DNA of 64,000 nucleotides from Paramecium octaurelia. Lineage: Eukaryota > Ciliophora > Oligohymenophorea > Peniculida > Parameciidae. Below, piece by piece: positions 45,794 to 57,982 of this stretch. How positions within the stretch are numbered: the first letter of the stretch is position 1; each line of letters opens with the position of its first letter. The DNA lies in contig CAJJDP010000004.1 of NCBI GenBank assembly GCA_905182995.1, forward strand, positions 542,417-606,416, written 5' to 3'. Under the pieces are notes generated by a model that was given only the letters and a program-made list of their open reading frames with translations, ran no database searches and was not told the DNA's origin. The position numbers and the translations under genes were made by a program.

Positions 45794-47520
45794 ATGAAAT
45801 TGACATCATTGTTATACTTTTAATTGCTCTTTTTGGCTGCTTTCACTTTAATGCCTATGCCAAAGAAATTTGAAAAGGGAGATAAGACAGTGAAAATTTT
45901 ATAGAGATGTGCAATTAGGTTTTCATCTCAATAGGAATTTCCTGATCATGTTCTGTAATTGTTACGTCATTATCATGAATTGATGACATTAAATTCAAAT
46001 TGTTAATTCGATGAGTCAATCAAGAAACAAAATCTTTAAGTCGAAGGGTCATTGAAATTGAATATCAATCTACAAAGCGATGAGCAATTATATTGGGTTA
46101 ATGATACAAAACAAGAGGCATATACTGTTGAAATAGACGAGAAGCTGAATGTTAATATCAATGCCCCCAATCACTGGGCTTTGGCAAGAGCAATTGATAC
46201 AGTCAATCAACTCACAGAGAACAATGAAGTAGAAAATGTAATCTATCTTGAATATTTCAAAGCTTCCTTTAAAAATCTATGATGAACCTGCTTATGTGTA
46301 CAGAGGAGTTATGGTTGACACTGCCAGACACTTCTTACCTCTGAAGATTTTAGAAAGAACCGTAGATGCACTAGTAATAAATAAGATGAATGTTTTACAT
46401 TGGCATATAACAGATGATGAAAGCTTTCCTCTCTTATTGACTAATTATAGTTAGATAACAAACACGTCCAAACATTGGGATACTGCCTATTTCACAAAAT
46501 CAGATGTCTCATACATTATTGAGTATGCCTCCATAAGAGGAGTGTAGATAATCCCTGAAATAGATTCTCCAGCACATGCTCAATCTTGGGGAAGATCTCC
46601 AGAACTTGCAGAAATGGTAATCACATGTGGCAGCACCATAAAGCAATATGGACAATTTGATCCAACAATGGAGTTGACTTATGAAGTCTTAAAATCTGTG
46701 ATGCAAGACTTTAATGACATGTTTGCCAAAGTGCAATTTATTCATTTTGGTGGAGATGAAGCTAGTAATTCTTGTTTTGATTAACGACCATCAATAAAAC
46801 AATTTATGAATGAACATGGAATTGCAACCTACTTTGATCTTTAAGTGTATTATAGATAAAGATAAAAAGACATTTGGAAAAATGTTGTCAAATCTTCAAA
46901 AAGAGTTGCTTATTGGTATAATAAACAAGATCAACTCCCTGCTGAAGATGATGATATTATTCATTGGTGGGGATTAACATCCTAATTAGTAGATGTCAAG
47001 AATAGAAAGAATGACTTTATTCTGAGCGACTATCACCCCTTATATTTGGATGTCGGAGTTGGAAATGCCTTTGGTAATTCCTATGATGCTTATTAAACAT
47101 GGAAAGATGTCTATAAATGGTCTCCAGTACCACCTGAAGGATTCTAAGGGAATATCTTAGGAGGAGAAGCTCCATTATGGGGTGAAACCAACAATCAGAA
47201 CACTCATTTTTAGAAAATGTTCTTGAGATCTTCAATATTAGGAGACACGTAATCATTTTAATATATACGATAGATTGTGGAATCCTAATTCAAAATCAAC
47301 TGAATAATTTTGGTAATTTACTTAAAGATTGAGCGAAATGGAAGACCGAATGAATAAGTACGGATTTCCTGTATCACCATTTACTCATGATTATTGTAAA
47401 AGACACACTAAACTATGTTTCCCAACCTTATATTAAGATGAATAGAATAGTCAAGATGCTCCTGAGTCTTTAGTATAGGAATAACCCAACATCATTTTAC
47501 AAAGTCAAAAAAGTGAGTGA
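45794..47520 (+). CDS. beta-N-acetylhexosaminidase (GH20)
   Basis: Three exons (introns 46238-46262 and 47249-47273) encode 558 residues. A signal peptide (MKLTSLLYFQLLFLAAF) and the GH20b-like N-domain precede the catalytic barrel. Hallmarks are the substrate-binding Arg in YRGVMVDTARHF, VLHWHITDDESFP, IPEIDSPAHAQSWG and the catalytic Asp-Glu pair in FIHFGGDEASNSC. HWWGL and GEAPLWGETNNQN close the active site. The enzyme should be lysosomal or secreted and remove terminal GlcNAc/GalNAc. The last about 70 residues are longer and more polar than usual. The first intron lies directly before LPLKIYDEPAYVYRG. No catalytic residue appears lost. Confidence 0.95.
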
Positions 47521-47615
47521 ATATACATTTTAGAAATATCAATAAGATTGTATAACATTAATTTCATTTCTTTTTTCGAATGAATCCTTAATAAAGTATT
47601 ATAATAATATATAAA

Positions 47616-49468
47616 TCAGTGTTTTAAATTGAACTCAGGGGTTCTAGTAGAAAATGATCTAATTCTAGTTTTGAATTAAGATTATTGAACGCTTTTCTTG
47701 TTTGAAGTTTAATTCACTTGAAATATATTATGATTATTACATTGTGATAAATCACACAAGGGTTTTAAAGGTTTTAATTTCGTTGCCAATATGGACTTCT
47801 TTGTTAAGGAAGTAGTTACAATCGACAAATTATTCTCATTGCCATGGTTTGTTGTGATCATTTTTTTTTTATTCAATTTCTTTTTGATTTGTTGAGTTTC
47901 ATCACTGGATTCACAAGATTCAGAGGCTGAAATATCCTAACATTGATTCAATTTGATTGGTTGCATTTATCTATTCAATGTTAATAGAATTGCCTAACAT
48001 AGGTTTTCACCGATGTTCTTCAACATAGAGATTGTGAAATCTTTTGAACTTTCAGCCTGATCTGAAATTCTAACTTAGTAAATACAATTCACATTCAACA
48101 ATTCACTAAATATATTAAACATAATAAAATACCCTAAGGAAAATGGCAGAGTTTTTTCCATTTTATTAGACTTTCCAAATTTACTCTGTTCTAAATTAGT
48201 ATATTGACAGATTTAAGAAAATGCAGTAATAAATTAAGGATTCTCATCATATCTTCCTACAAATGAAATTCCATATCTAAATTAATAATATGGTTTGAAT
48301 ACTTTTTGTAAGTTTGGTGTAAATCTAGAGCTAAGTAGAGATGACCTGTCTTTTTTAAAATGGCTTTGACATGTTGAGCACTAGGAACTTATTTATTGAC
48401 TTTATGCCATTTTTAATTGATATCTATTCCTTAAAGATTTGTTTTGCTGTTTCCGTGGATGACACCGTCTGGATTCATCATTGGTAAGATTTTAAAATAA
48501 AAGTTTTCTCTTAGTTGTTTGGCTTCATCACTCATTAAGAATGAAATCATTCCCTCGACTACATAGGAGGTAACAACTTCAGATGGATGCTGTCTGGCAA
48601 CTATAACGATCAATGGTTTGGTTGAGTTTCCCATGGTTAATACTGGGTATTGGTTGCCTTAATTAACTGAGAGAGCCTTGAGTTTTATAAGGGTTCTTGT
48701 GATTAGATATGATTATTACTGGTTGCTTAAAGGTTTTAGAAATGATTAAAGTGAGGTGATTCCGTATGGAGGGAAAGGGGCGAAATAAATGGTCTCGTCC
48801 TTTTCAAATAGATAACTAAATGATAATGTGTAGTAATAATCTATTTTCTTTTAGTATTGATTTTTGTAGTATTGGACATTCTCACCTCCTCTGTACCATC
48901 CGCTTCTGGAAGTGTAGATGTAAGGATTAACGCTTAATTGGGATGCCGATTTACTGAGATTGATGATGTTCAATTAAAGCATCATTCTTTCAGGAGTTCT
49001 TACACTAAAGAAATACCATCTAGTGCAACCATTGGTTTAAGTGTCATTATGCAGAACTAGATTATATTTTCTATCAGCAACTTTATATACTGTATAGAGA
49101 TTGCCACATTCAAAGTTGGAGTTAAAATGAACAGGGCCTTTGGAAAACAATTGGGTTCCTTGATATTATGGAGATGCAAAATTCTAAGTCTTGGAGGATT
49201 AAGTTATGAATCTTTAATAAATGAGAGGGGAATTGGCATGTAATTCATGTAGAGTTTTAAAGTAGGTTGGTTCTTTGGAAAAGAAATCTATATCACAACA
49301 TTCGAAGTTAAGGACATTTTTGGGAGGTTTGTAGTGATTATGAAAAAATGGCATGGGACTATTTAGATTTATATTATACGCAATTTCTCCAGGATATTCA
49401 AATTTGGGTTTGGTAAATTCAAATGGTGTTTATAAAATGGGATTGGCAGTCGGTAGCAAATTATCCAT
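47616..49468 (-). CDS. M14 cytosolic carboxypeptidase (CCP/AGBL-like), atypical active site
   Basis: Two exons (intron 48277-48302) encode 608 residues. The start at 49468 is chosen because the frame upstream of the next ATG (49354) is open and protein-like, and TGA precedes it directly. The N-terminal beta domain typical of CCPs (FECGNLYTVYKV...NGCTRWYFFSVR) leads to the peptidase: zinc ligands His and Glu in ARQHPSEV and His in ALDLHQTYKK, with MMNPDGVIHGNS between. The canonical substrate-binding arginines appear changed: NYR is NSK and DLNR is DINQ. CCPs trim glutamates from tubulin tails; here altered specificity or inactivity is possible. The tail of about 150 residues is polar. Confidence 0.82.
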
Positions 49469-49668
49469 TCAATTAGTTATTTATTTTTCTGTTAATTATA
49501 AATTTGCAACTTATTTTTGTATAATTGAAATATTAATTATATTTCTATGGACTTATATGCAATCCAAAATAATATTGAAGTGATGAGAAGAAGAACAAAC
49601 TTGATTGGTGATGTCTGAAGAAGAAACCTATAATATTATTTGAATAAATAAATAAATTAATAAAATAA

Positions 49669-50741
49669 ATGAGAAGGCCAAATGAAGTTGAATATAGCAA
49701 AACTGCTTTAATGGGTATTATGGAAACATAATTTAGCCAACTGGTACGAAGATAGATTGGCCCCCAAATAATTGCAGAGAGATCCCAATGCTACCAAATC
49801 AGTAATGGATTTGATATATAATTTCAGTTACGAGGAGTTGAAGAAGGCATATCCATCCCAGGAGATAATGGATGCTTACTTCCTTTGCCTAGAGTGAATC
49901 GCAATCCACCATATATTACTAAAGAGATTATAGTGCCAGATGATGGATATGTATTATTATATAAACAATTTAAAAGAGAGAATTCAGAACCGAATTCCAG
50001 ACAAAGTTTGATGCCAAAAACATTCAGAACATGTAACTAGGGGATTGCAGATCTTTGATAAAAACCAATGGCGATAAAGTTAGCTTCCCAGAATGTAATA
50101 CAACCGTTGCATAAACTGCAGGAGCTAAATCAATCAAATAATTGGATCAAACTAATATGCAATAGATATTGGTGGATCGAGCAGTGCATCAAAATTATAC
50201 TGACTTTGGTTCCACCTTTCGAAACCATCCTGAATAACATAATAAATTCTATGCCATTACTACATACTAGTAATCCTTTTAACAACCTGAAAACAATGTG
50301 GCTGAAATTCTCTCAGATAAAAAGAAGAAGCCATAAGCAGCTGGTTGTCGAGAGAGAGATCCCTTTGATCAAGGCTTGAAAATGACTTCTGTTATCACAG
50401 GAGAAAAATACAGAAACTGTATCAAACCTATATCTAATTGTAGCCATCGATCCAAAAGAAAATACCCAAGTATAAAGACAATGGATTCATTGCGGAGATG
50501 CAGGATTGACAACTGCCTAAAATAACTTAAGATAGAGCAGCATGGATAATTACAAAAAAAATGCTAGTTAAGTTCATCCTTATGATATTGCTACCAGTTT
50601 GCCTTTAGCAGGTAATTCCATTTCTTATGCAATCTAGATGGTGTTTACACATTGCATTCCAAATACACGGATCCTGGTTAATTTAGACACATTCGAAGCG
50701 ATGTCACTAGAATTATGAATAAACCAATTACAAGGAAATGA
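49669..50741 (+). CDS. CFAP95 (C9orf135)-like ciliary doublet-microtubule protein
   Basis: Six exons (introns 49715-49736, 49802-49827, 49951-49976, 50419-50443 and 50612-50637) encode 315 residues. The block YTDFGSTFRNHPEQHNKFYA followed by ITTYQQSF parallels the TGFGAVFPRHP...ALTTYSEDY stretch of human C9orf135/CFAP95. The N-terminal EYSKTALMANWYEDRLAPK parallels its YSKPVLVYSWHRDREAFPK. CFAP95 is a microtubule inner protein of motile cilia, so an axonemal location is expected. Several standard-code frames overlap here; only this five-intron path removes every TGA and restores the conserved order. The C-terminus contains HPYDIATSLPLA and a basic end. Similarity was recalled, not searched. 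Confidence 0.7.
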
Positions 50742-51002
50742 GCATCAATTTTATTAGATAATCACCTATTTATGTTTATAACATCATTTAAACTTATTGC
50801 TAATAATATTATCAGTTTTAATTCAATTACGAATAATATCTACATATTAACAATTTATCCATGTTTTTCTTACTTCAAAAAGTAAACAAAAATTAAATCA
50901 ATCCTATTATCAGTTCTTAATTGGGCTTAAATTAATAAAGTAAGAATAAGTTTAATTAAACAGAATAATTAATTAAAAAAATTTACTTGATCTATATATT
51001 AA

Positions 51003-51377
51003 ATGTCATATAGCATGAAAAATTCAACCAATCTAGGCATGATGAAGAAAAGCAACAACATGAAAAAATCAGTCAACAATAGTTTGAATGCTCATTCTGA
51101 TTCAACAAAAAGCTTAAAAACTGAACCATCCAAAGAGGACTTCTACATTTAAATATCTCCACGTTTGGAAACAAAAACGTTAACTTTTACCAATTAAATT
51201 AAAAAACTCAAAGTGATCTAGCATGAAGAAGTTGAAGTGAATCAAGGAGTTAAATCACAGAGTCAACCTTCAAAAGAAAAAATAAGAAATATTGTTCAAA
51301 AACTAAGACAAGAGTAGCCAAAGAGTCATTTTTATAATGACATGTAGGTTTCAAGGAGACTCAAAACTGAACAATGA
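51003..51377 (+). CDS. hypothetical basic protein
   Basis: A single exon of 124 residues, rich in Lys, Ser, Asn and Gln. The N-terminal 45 residues are Met/Asn/Lys/Ser-rich and disordered-looking. A central segment (FYIQISPRLETKTLTFTNQI) may form strands, and the C-terminal third is helical and basic (EKIRNIVQKLRQEQPKSHFY). No signal peptide, membrane helix or known domain. The frame is open from ATG to TGA. Confidence 0.6.
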
Positions 51378-51585
51378 TTAACACATTCTATCTGTTTTTT
51401 TTTTATAAATTCACTGGTTAAATTAAATATTGGTTTCTTTGACTTAATATTGTATTGAAATATATTATTTATAGTTTACTTCACTTTTTAATCATTTGAT
51501 TCAAAGCTTTGCCATTAAAAAGTTAAAAAATATGTATTAAAATAATAAAACATTAAAAATGTACGCAAATTCAAATTACTAATGA

Positions 51586-53030
51586 ATGAAACAGAATAAC
51601 TAAAACAATATTGAGAAATTTGGAAGAAAAATTTATTAATCAAGACACTTAAATCTCTCGTCTCCTCAATAATAATAAAGACACTTATAAAGCCAATAGA
51701 TAAATGACTCGATAAATTCTATGCTTAGATATTATAATGTCTTAACTAATTATAGGGAATTAATTACTAAACAGTCAAAATCGATAACATAAATACAATG
51801 CTTTTATAATTGAACTCAATATAGATTTAGTATACTAAGGATAGGAATTTTTTGAATCACATTATTAAATACTTGATATGATTAAATAGAAAGAATAGGT
51901 GCTAAAAGAACTCAAACTATTTTGGAAAAAAACCTAAACTAATGTAAACTAGTAAATAGCGTAGAAATTATTAGATGAAGTTACATGAGACAAAATTATG
52001 AATTTATAAATGGACATCATAGCACTATAATATTTATTATAATAATGAAAAAATGCTAACTATTATGCTTAGTTTTTGACTGAAATTCTTTCTTAATTAT
52101 TGATAGAATTAGGATCCAATGAATTTATACAATATTGCCTTTTTAGAAGAATTAATAATAAATTTATTAAGCAAATATTGTTAATAAAAATGAATATATT
52201 AGTTTGGTTTCTTAGTAAAAAAAGCACCCTTTAAGGTGAAAATTATGGGTGAAGTGAACACTGAATGGCTACAGATGTAGTCAATTTGACAATAATTATT
52301 CATGTTAATTTAATACAAGATAATACTAGATAGGATAATTGAGAATGATTTTTAGGCCACTAGAATGAAAATTAACTCACCAATTAATAACAAAAAATCA
52401 ATCATATCTATTGTAAATTAAAAATGATTTATTTAAATTGAAATATGAAGTTATAAGTAGTTTAGCACAGAAGTGATCTTTAAATAATGGACTTAAGTAA
52501 ATGGAAAGCTCTAGTTCTTCGAAAGACCATAAATAATATTTCTTACTTACTTACAGTTTGTAATTAGAATTATAAAAGAAGTTTCAGGAGAAATATGATT
52601 GAATTAGTATATTGCTACAAAAACAATTATTTTTATTCTCTAATTTTTAAAGAATTTACTTAAATTATTTTGAAATCAAGATCAATTGTTTGGAAAATTA
52701 TCTTAGACGAAAAGTTACTTGAGTAAGCATTCATTAGATAATTGAGTTTAGGTTTCTTTCTTAACCTATTTAATAAAAAAAAAGTGAATTTTAGTAAAAT
52801 AAAATATAACAATTGCATTTGTCATTTTGCAATATATTATTAATATACAGTCAAATCAGAATTGAAGATTGATAAATACTTAATTAGTAAATGATCTTGT
52901 TATTATTTGATATTAAATTGAAAGAATTTTGTTCTAAACAGAATTTATGTGTTTCATACTAATAAAACAGGTCAATGGAAATAAATGTAGAGTTATTAAA
53001 TTGAGTTATTAAAGAATTTATAATGATATA
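51586..53030 (+). pseudogene. decayed helical protein gene (upstream copy)
   Basis: Protein-like text is spread over about 1.4 kb: an opening of 75 codons from ATG 51586, then another frame with long helical, Leu/Ile/Gln-rich text (DLVYQGQEFFESHYQILDMI, TQTNVNQQIAQKLLDEV, IELGSNEFIQYCLFRRINNK, EFTQIILKSRSIVWKIILDE). About eight TGA codons interrupt the main frame and no micro-introns remove them, so it is best read as an inactivated host gene. The part from 51839 onward is repeated exactly at 53196, because of the duplication described separately, so in the real genome it is probably single-copy. Confidence 0.5.
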
Positions 53031-53194
53031 AAGTTTTTGTTTTAAATACTGGTTAATTATGATCAGGGAATACTTAGAAGCACATTCTAAACAATTATAT
53101 TAAAAACCCGATCAATTAAATAATGGAGCAAAATTAATTCTTCGCATTAAAGATCCCTTTTATTGAGTAAACTCAAGATAAGTCGACAACAAAA
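51839..53194 (+). repeat. direct duplication, copy 1 (1,356 bp)
   Basis: Begins GGATAGGAATTTTTTGAATC and ends GTCGACAACAAAA, immediately followed by one N. Every base that I compared is identical to 53196-54551 at a constant offset of 1,357. It holds most of a decayed gene, the promoter region and the first 24 codons of the vWA gene. Confidence 0.93.
53123..53194 (+). CDS. truncated duplicate of the first 24 codons of the vWA-RGG gene
   Basis: ATG at 53123 starts the same frame as the full gene at 54480 (MEQNQFFALKIP...), and is cut after codon 24 by the N at 53195. It is part of copy 1 of the duplication and is probably not a separate gene in the organism. Confidence 0.8.
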
Positions 53195-53195
53195 N
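53195..53195. other. single undetermined base (N) at a probable contig join
   Basis: The only N in the window lies exactly between the end of copy 1 and the start of copy 2. This is what results when two contigs that overlap by 1,356 bp are placed end to end instead of being merged. Confidence 0.9.
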
Positions 53196-54551
53196 GGATA
53201 GGAATTTTTTGAATCACATTATTAAATACTTGATATGATTAAATAGAAAGAATAGGTGCTAAAAGAACTCAAACTATTTTGGAAAAAAACCTAAACTAAT
53301 GTAAACTAGTAAATAGCGTAGAAATTATTAGATGAAGTTACATGAGACAAAATTATGAATTTATAAATGGACATCATAGCACTATAATATTTATTATAAT
53401 AATGAAAAAATGCTAACTATTATGCTTAGTTTTTGACTGAAATTCTTTCTTAATTATTGATAGAATTAGGATCCAATGAATTTATACAATATTGCCTTTT
53501 TAGAAGAATTAATAATAAATTTATTAAGCAAATATTGTTAATAAAAATGAATATATTAGTTTGGTTTCTTAGTAAAAAAAGCACCCTTTAAGGTGAAAAT
53601 TATGGGTGAAGTGAACACTGAATGGCTACAGATGTAGTCAATTTGACAATAATTATTCATGTTAATTTAATACAAGATAATACTAGATAGGATAATTGAG
53701 AATGATTTTTAGGCCACTAGAATGAAAATTAACTCACCAATTAATAACAAAAAATCAATCATATCTATTGTAAATTAAAAATGATTTATTTAAATTGAAA
53801 TATGAAGTTATAAGTAGTTTAGCACAGAAGTGATCTTTAAATAATGGACTTAAGTAAATGGAAAGCTCTAGTTCTTCGAAAGACCATAAATAATATTTCT
53901 TACTTACTTACAGTTTGTAATTAGAATTATAAAAGAAGTTTCAGGAGAAATATGATTGAATTAGTATATTGCTACAAAAACAATTATTTTTATTCTCTAA
54001 TTTTTAAAGAATTTACTTAAATTATTTTGAAATCAAGATCAATTGTTTGGAAAATTATCTTAGACGAAAAGTTACTTGAGTAAGCATTCATTAGATAATT
54101 GAGTTTAGGTTTCTTTCTTAACCTATTTAATAAAAAAAAAGTGAATTTTAGTAAAATAAAATATAACAATTGCATTTGTCATTTTGCAATATATTATTAA
54201 TATACAGTCAAATCAGAATTGAAGATTGATAAATACTTAATTAGTAAATGATCTTGTTATTATTTGATATTAAATTGAAAGAATTTTGTTCTAAACAGAA
54301 TTTATGTGTTTCATACTAATAAAACAGGTCAATGGAAATAAATGTAGAGTTATTAAATTGAGTTATTAAAGAATTTATAATGATATAAAGTTTTTGTTTT
54401 AAATACTGGTTAATTATGATCAGGGAATACTTAGAAGCACATTCTAAACAATTATATTAAAAACCCGATCAATTAAATAATGGAGCAAAATTAATTCTTC
54501 GCATTAAAGATCCCTTTTATTGAGTAAACTCAAGATAAGTCGACAACAAAA
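53196..54551 (+). repeat. direct duplication, copy 2 (1,356 bp)
   Basis: Identical to 51839-53194 in everything compared. Copy 2 runs on into the complete vWA-RGG gene, whereas copy 1 is preceded by the start of the decayed gene, so each copy carries one of the two real flanks. Confidence 0.93.
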
Positions 54552-57536
54552 GGAGATAAAAAGGGTAAGGAAGGAAATGCCATTTTAACAATTATTGGAG
54601 TAATTGATGCATCAGGCTCGATGAGTGGATGCTGGGAATGGCTATCTGATTTTTGGAATCAAAGCATACCAAAAGAGAACTTAATTACGATAACTTTTGA
54701 TACTAGATAGAAGATTTCAGCAGATGGAGTTTTATCAAAAAGAATCAAGGATCATGGAGGTGGTGGAACAGAGATAGTTCCTGCATTTTCGACTATGGAG
54801 ACCGAATTGTAAAAGGTTCCCATCTAAAATAACATTACTATAATATTTATAAGTGATGGACAAGACAATAATGTAAGAACGATTGATGAAAGAATGAAGA
54901 AATTAAGTGGTAACACATAAAATCGAAATATTAATTTTATTTGTTTGGGAGTTGAATCAGGATTTCCAACCAACATTTCTATGAATTTGAGATAACTTTA
55001 CCATAGGGGTGATCCATAGATTCCTGCTATCTATTTGATTGAGCATGCTTCTCCATAAGCATTTTTCAACAAATTTGAGACCATGAAGAAATACTTTTAT
55101 CCTTCTTAGTAATTGAAATTGGACAAAATGATTAATCTTTTCCCCTATGATGAAGATGTGACTGACGAAGTTTATGAAGGTTAATGGGTCATAACAAAGA
55201 AGAACAAACTGTAAATCCTTTAAGAAGACAAAGACCCCATAGAATTGCATCCAATTGCTGAATCTGATTTGTTGGTGGATGATGTGGTGGATCTATTCCG
55301 TTCTTGGGTGTAAAATCTATAAATCAGAGCAATGAGTGGTGCCTAAGGAATCAAGGACAAAGCTGCTGATGCCTTGGCCATTATGGAAAGAATGGCCAAT
55401 AGATTAAGTGATTAATTCAATATGAATGTCTTGAATTTCAATTAGGCAGAAATTGTGGATCCTACATAACCATTTAATGTCAGAGCTCAAAGAAACTATG
55501 TCTATAAATATGGAAATAAATTGTTGTTCTTTATTGAAGAAGCCAGATAATTAGCAAAAGGAGTTGATATCAAATAATTGGGAGATTTTGAAGCAGCTAA
55601 AAAATTAAACATTGGTACAATCACTGGAAAGCATCAGTAAAAGGCTTTAGCTTTAAAGGGAATTACAGTTGAAGAATTTAGAAAAATGAGAGATGAATTT
55701 TAAGATATTGTCATCAACTGTGACTTCAAGAAGGAAAATGAACAAGGCCAAGAAAGATCTGTTGTGAGTCTTGAAACTCAAAGGGATATTGTATCAAACT
55801 CTAAACTCGTCGTTGAAGGATTAAAGTATATCAAATCTCAATATGATTTTGCTGAAACATTCCCTTTGGTTGGTCATGGCTTAAAGGTTAAAAGAAACGA
55901 CGGATGCTTTGTTAATCCTTGGTTGGTTCAAGTGGAGAATTTTGCTTAACAAAACAAAGTCATTGACTCCGCTTATTTAATCAAAAATAACTTCAAAGTA
56001 GAACTTAATACTGGAGGTGAGAAAAAAGAAGAAATTAATTGTATTTTACCTTTGTTCCCTCGATCAGATTAAGATCTTCAACCTATTTTAAGATCAAGAA
56101 TTATTAAGCTATTACTCACTTTCATGGTCTAGCAAAATGTGGACACATTCTATGAAGAAACCTATTTAGCTCTTTTGGCTAATGCTTTAATATTTGTGTA
56201 TAAGTAACCCAGAACCAAATGGTAAGAAGATACTATCAATTTGATCTATTCAACCACTTCAATTGTTTATAAAGGAACAGAAAAGTTCGAAAACTATCTT
56301 AAAAAGCTCTTGGAGAATCCAACTTCTGCCTATCTAGAAAAAGAGGAGTAATATGAAGATTATGTAGCTACTTCTAAGCCATTTATTTCTTTGTTCTATT
56401 TAATGATGACCAAAAATATTGTTTAAGATTTTGATTCTGAAATTGAAAAATTAATCTTATATCACTTTATCAGAGAGCAATTCAAACATTAACAATAATT
56501 AACTTATTATCTGAAATTAAAATTATAGAAATAAGATGAGGAAAGTTTGTAAACTTAATTAAAATCATCTTTTGAAAAACATGTAAGCATTAAACATTTC
56601 AGATAATCAATTACTTAAGAGATAGAATAGGTGATTTTGAGTAGATTTGAAAATGATAATACTACTGTCGATCTTTATGAAGAGAAGGTATTTAATAGAG
56701 ATATGAAACTTACCTTAGAAGTCATTGAAAATTTCTATGAATAATTTAAAGGAGTTAAGTTTGATTAAAAGAAATACATCCACTTAATTTATCACGTAAT
56801 TAAAACACCAGAAAAAGATGTCTTTACAACCAAAGTCAATTTTGGAAATATCAAAGATATCTAAAAGGAATTGCTTTAATAAAATAAGGGAGATTTAACC
56901 AAAGGAACTTAATCCACTAAAGCTGCTTTAGAAAAGGAATACATAGTATGGTTTATTAAAAATCATATGATGGTTAAGCCTTTAACATATGAAGAATTAC
57001 AATAGGAATGTAAAGCCAAAGGTATTGATGTAAACACAATTGCATATAATGTTAAATCAGGATTAAGTAGTAATTGTTGTATGTCTAAATAATGTCCATT
57101 TTATCTAGTTGTTAATGGTTTAGACTACAAGAGACACATTTAAACATGGGGAAGAAAGGTTCCATAAGGATTCCATTAATATGTAAGAGCAGAAATTTTG
57201 AAAGGGCAAACATTAGAATAAATCATTTAATCTGCTACTCAAAAGTGGAAGAAATTCCCAAAGTTATATTTAGGAAATGAAGATGTGGTGCATTAATACA
57301 TTAAAATGATATCAGAATCATTACCATAAGAATACCAAATTAAGAATTTGCCTAATCAACAACTTCTTCATCACTAAGTCAAGTTAACATTCCCCCAAAA
57401 GCAAAAGGTTTAAAAATACGGAAACAAAAGAGGCCAACAAAGAGGAGGTAGAAGAGGTGGATAAAGAGGCAGAGGAGGTCCTAGAGGAAGAGGTAGAGGA
57501 GGAAGAGGAAGAGGATAAAAAAGAGGAGGACCTTGA
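54480..57536 (+). CDS. von Willebrand factor A domain protein with a C-terminal RGG box
   Basis: A single exon of 1,018 residues, open throughout. A vWA domain starts near residue 35: VIDASGSMSG gives the MIDAS D-x-S-x-S (43-47), HGGGGTEIVPAF supplies the Thr, and FISDGQDNN the late Asp. A long helical middle (about 230-960) has no recognised domain. The C-terminus is an Arg/Gly-rich tail of about 40 residues (GQQRGGRRGGQRGRGGPRGR and more), a typical RNA-binding and arginine-methylation target. The combination suggests a metal-dependent adhesion platform in an RNP, broadly like Ro60 where a vWA domain joins an RNA-binding part. That comparison is functional, not homologous. Start is the first in-frame ATG. 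Confidence 0.88.
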
Positions 57537-57616
57537 ACATATAAAAGTTTTATTTAATTATTTAAAACGAAAAATTGTTATAAAATTATAATTCTATTCG
57601 ATCGAGCTGATATTTG

Positions 57617-57982
57617 TCAATTCTTCCACCTATGATTAATAATCCATAAAAGAAATGTTTAATTTTGATTCAAAAACTTTACATTTTGTATCAAAACTTA
57701 AAACATCTGCTTTTAAAATAATTATGATATTTAGATATGCTTATTCCTATAACTGTCGTCTTTGGAAAACTCCTTTTGTATGCCCTGATTGAATATATCT
57801 TAATAAATCAATAACAATCTACCTACTACTGGTATAATTGTATTAAAAATAGAAACTAGAATTTTTGAGGATTTATTATAAATTTTTTCAAATTCTTTAT
57901 CCTTATTCTATTGAAACTAAATATATTCAACAAAATAGGTTGGATCATTTGTAATTTTAACTTCAATCATTGATGATGGCAT
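57617..57982 (-). CDS. hypothetical 121-residue protein
   Basis: A minus-strand frame from ATG 57982 to TGA 57617 encodes 121 residues with an amphipathic, Lys/Glu/Gln-rich first half (FVEYIQFQQNKDKEFEKIYN), a hydrophobic segment (ILVSIFNTIIPVVGRLLLIY) and a Gln/Phe-rich end. An alternative splice (a 38-nt GT...AG block at about 57803-57840) would give a different C-terminus of similar quality (LKADVLSFDTKCKVFESKLN), so the true product is uncertain. No family was recognised. It converges with the vWA-RGG gene. Confidence 0.45.

Noticed and set aside
47017-47256. 79-codon minus-strand ORF in the hexosaminidase region
   Set aside because: It is antisense to the conserved GH20 catalytic domain on the plus strand.
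49353-49583. 76-codon plus-strand ORF upstream of the CFAP95-like gene
   Set aside because: It is antisense to the in-frame N-terminus of the carboxypeptidase, whose start was moved to 49468.
51839-54551. Real tandem duplication or a transposon with long direct repeats
   Set aside because: No terminal motif or target-site duplication is seen, the copies show no divergence, and an N marks the junction, so an assembly join is the simpler reading.
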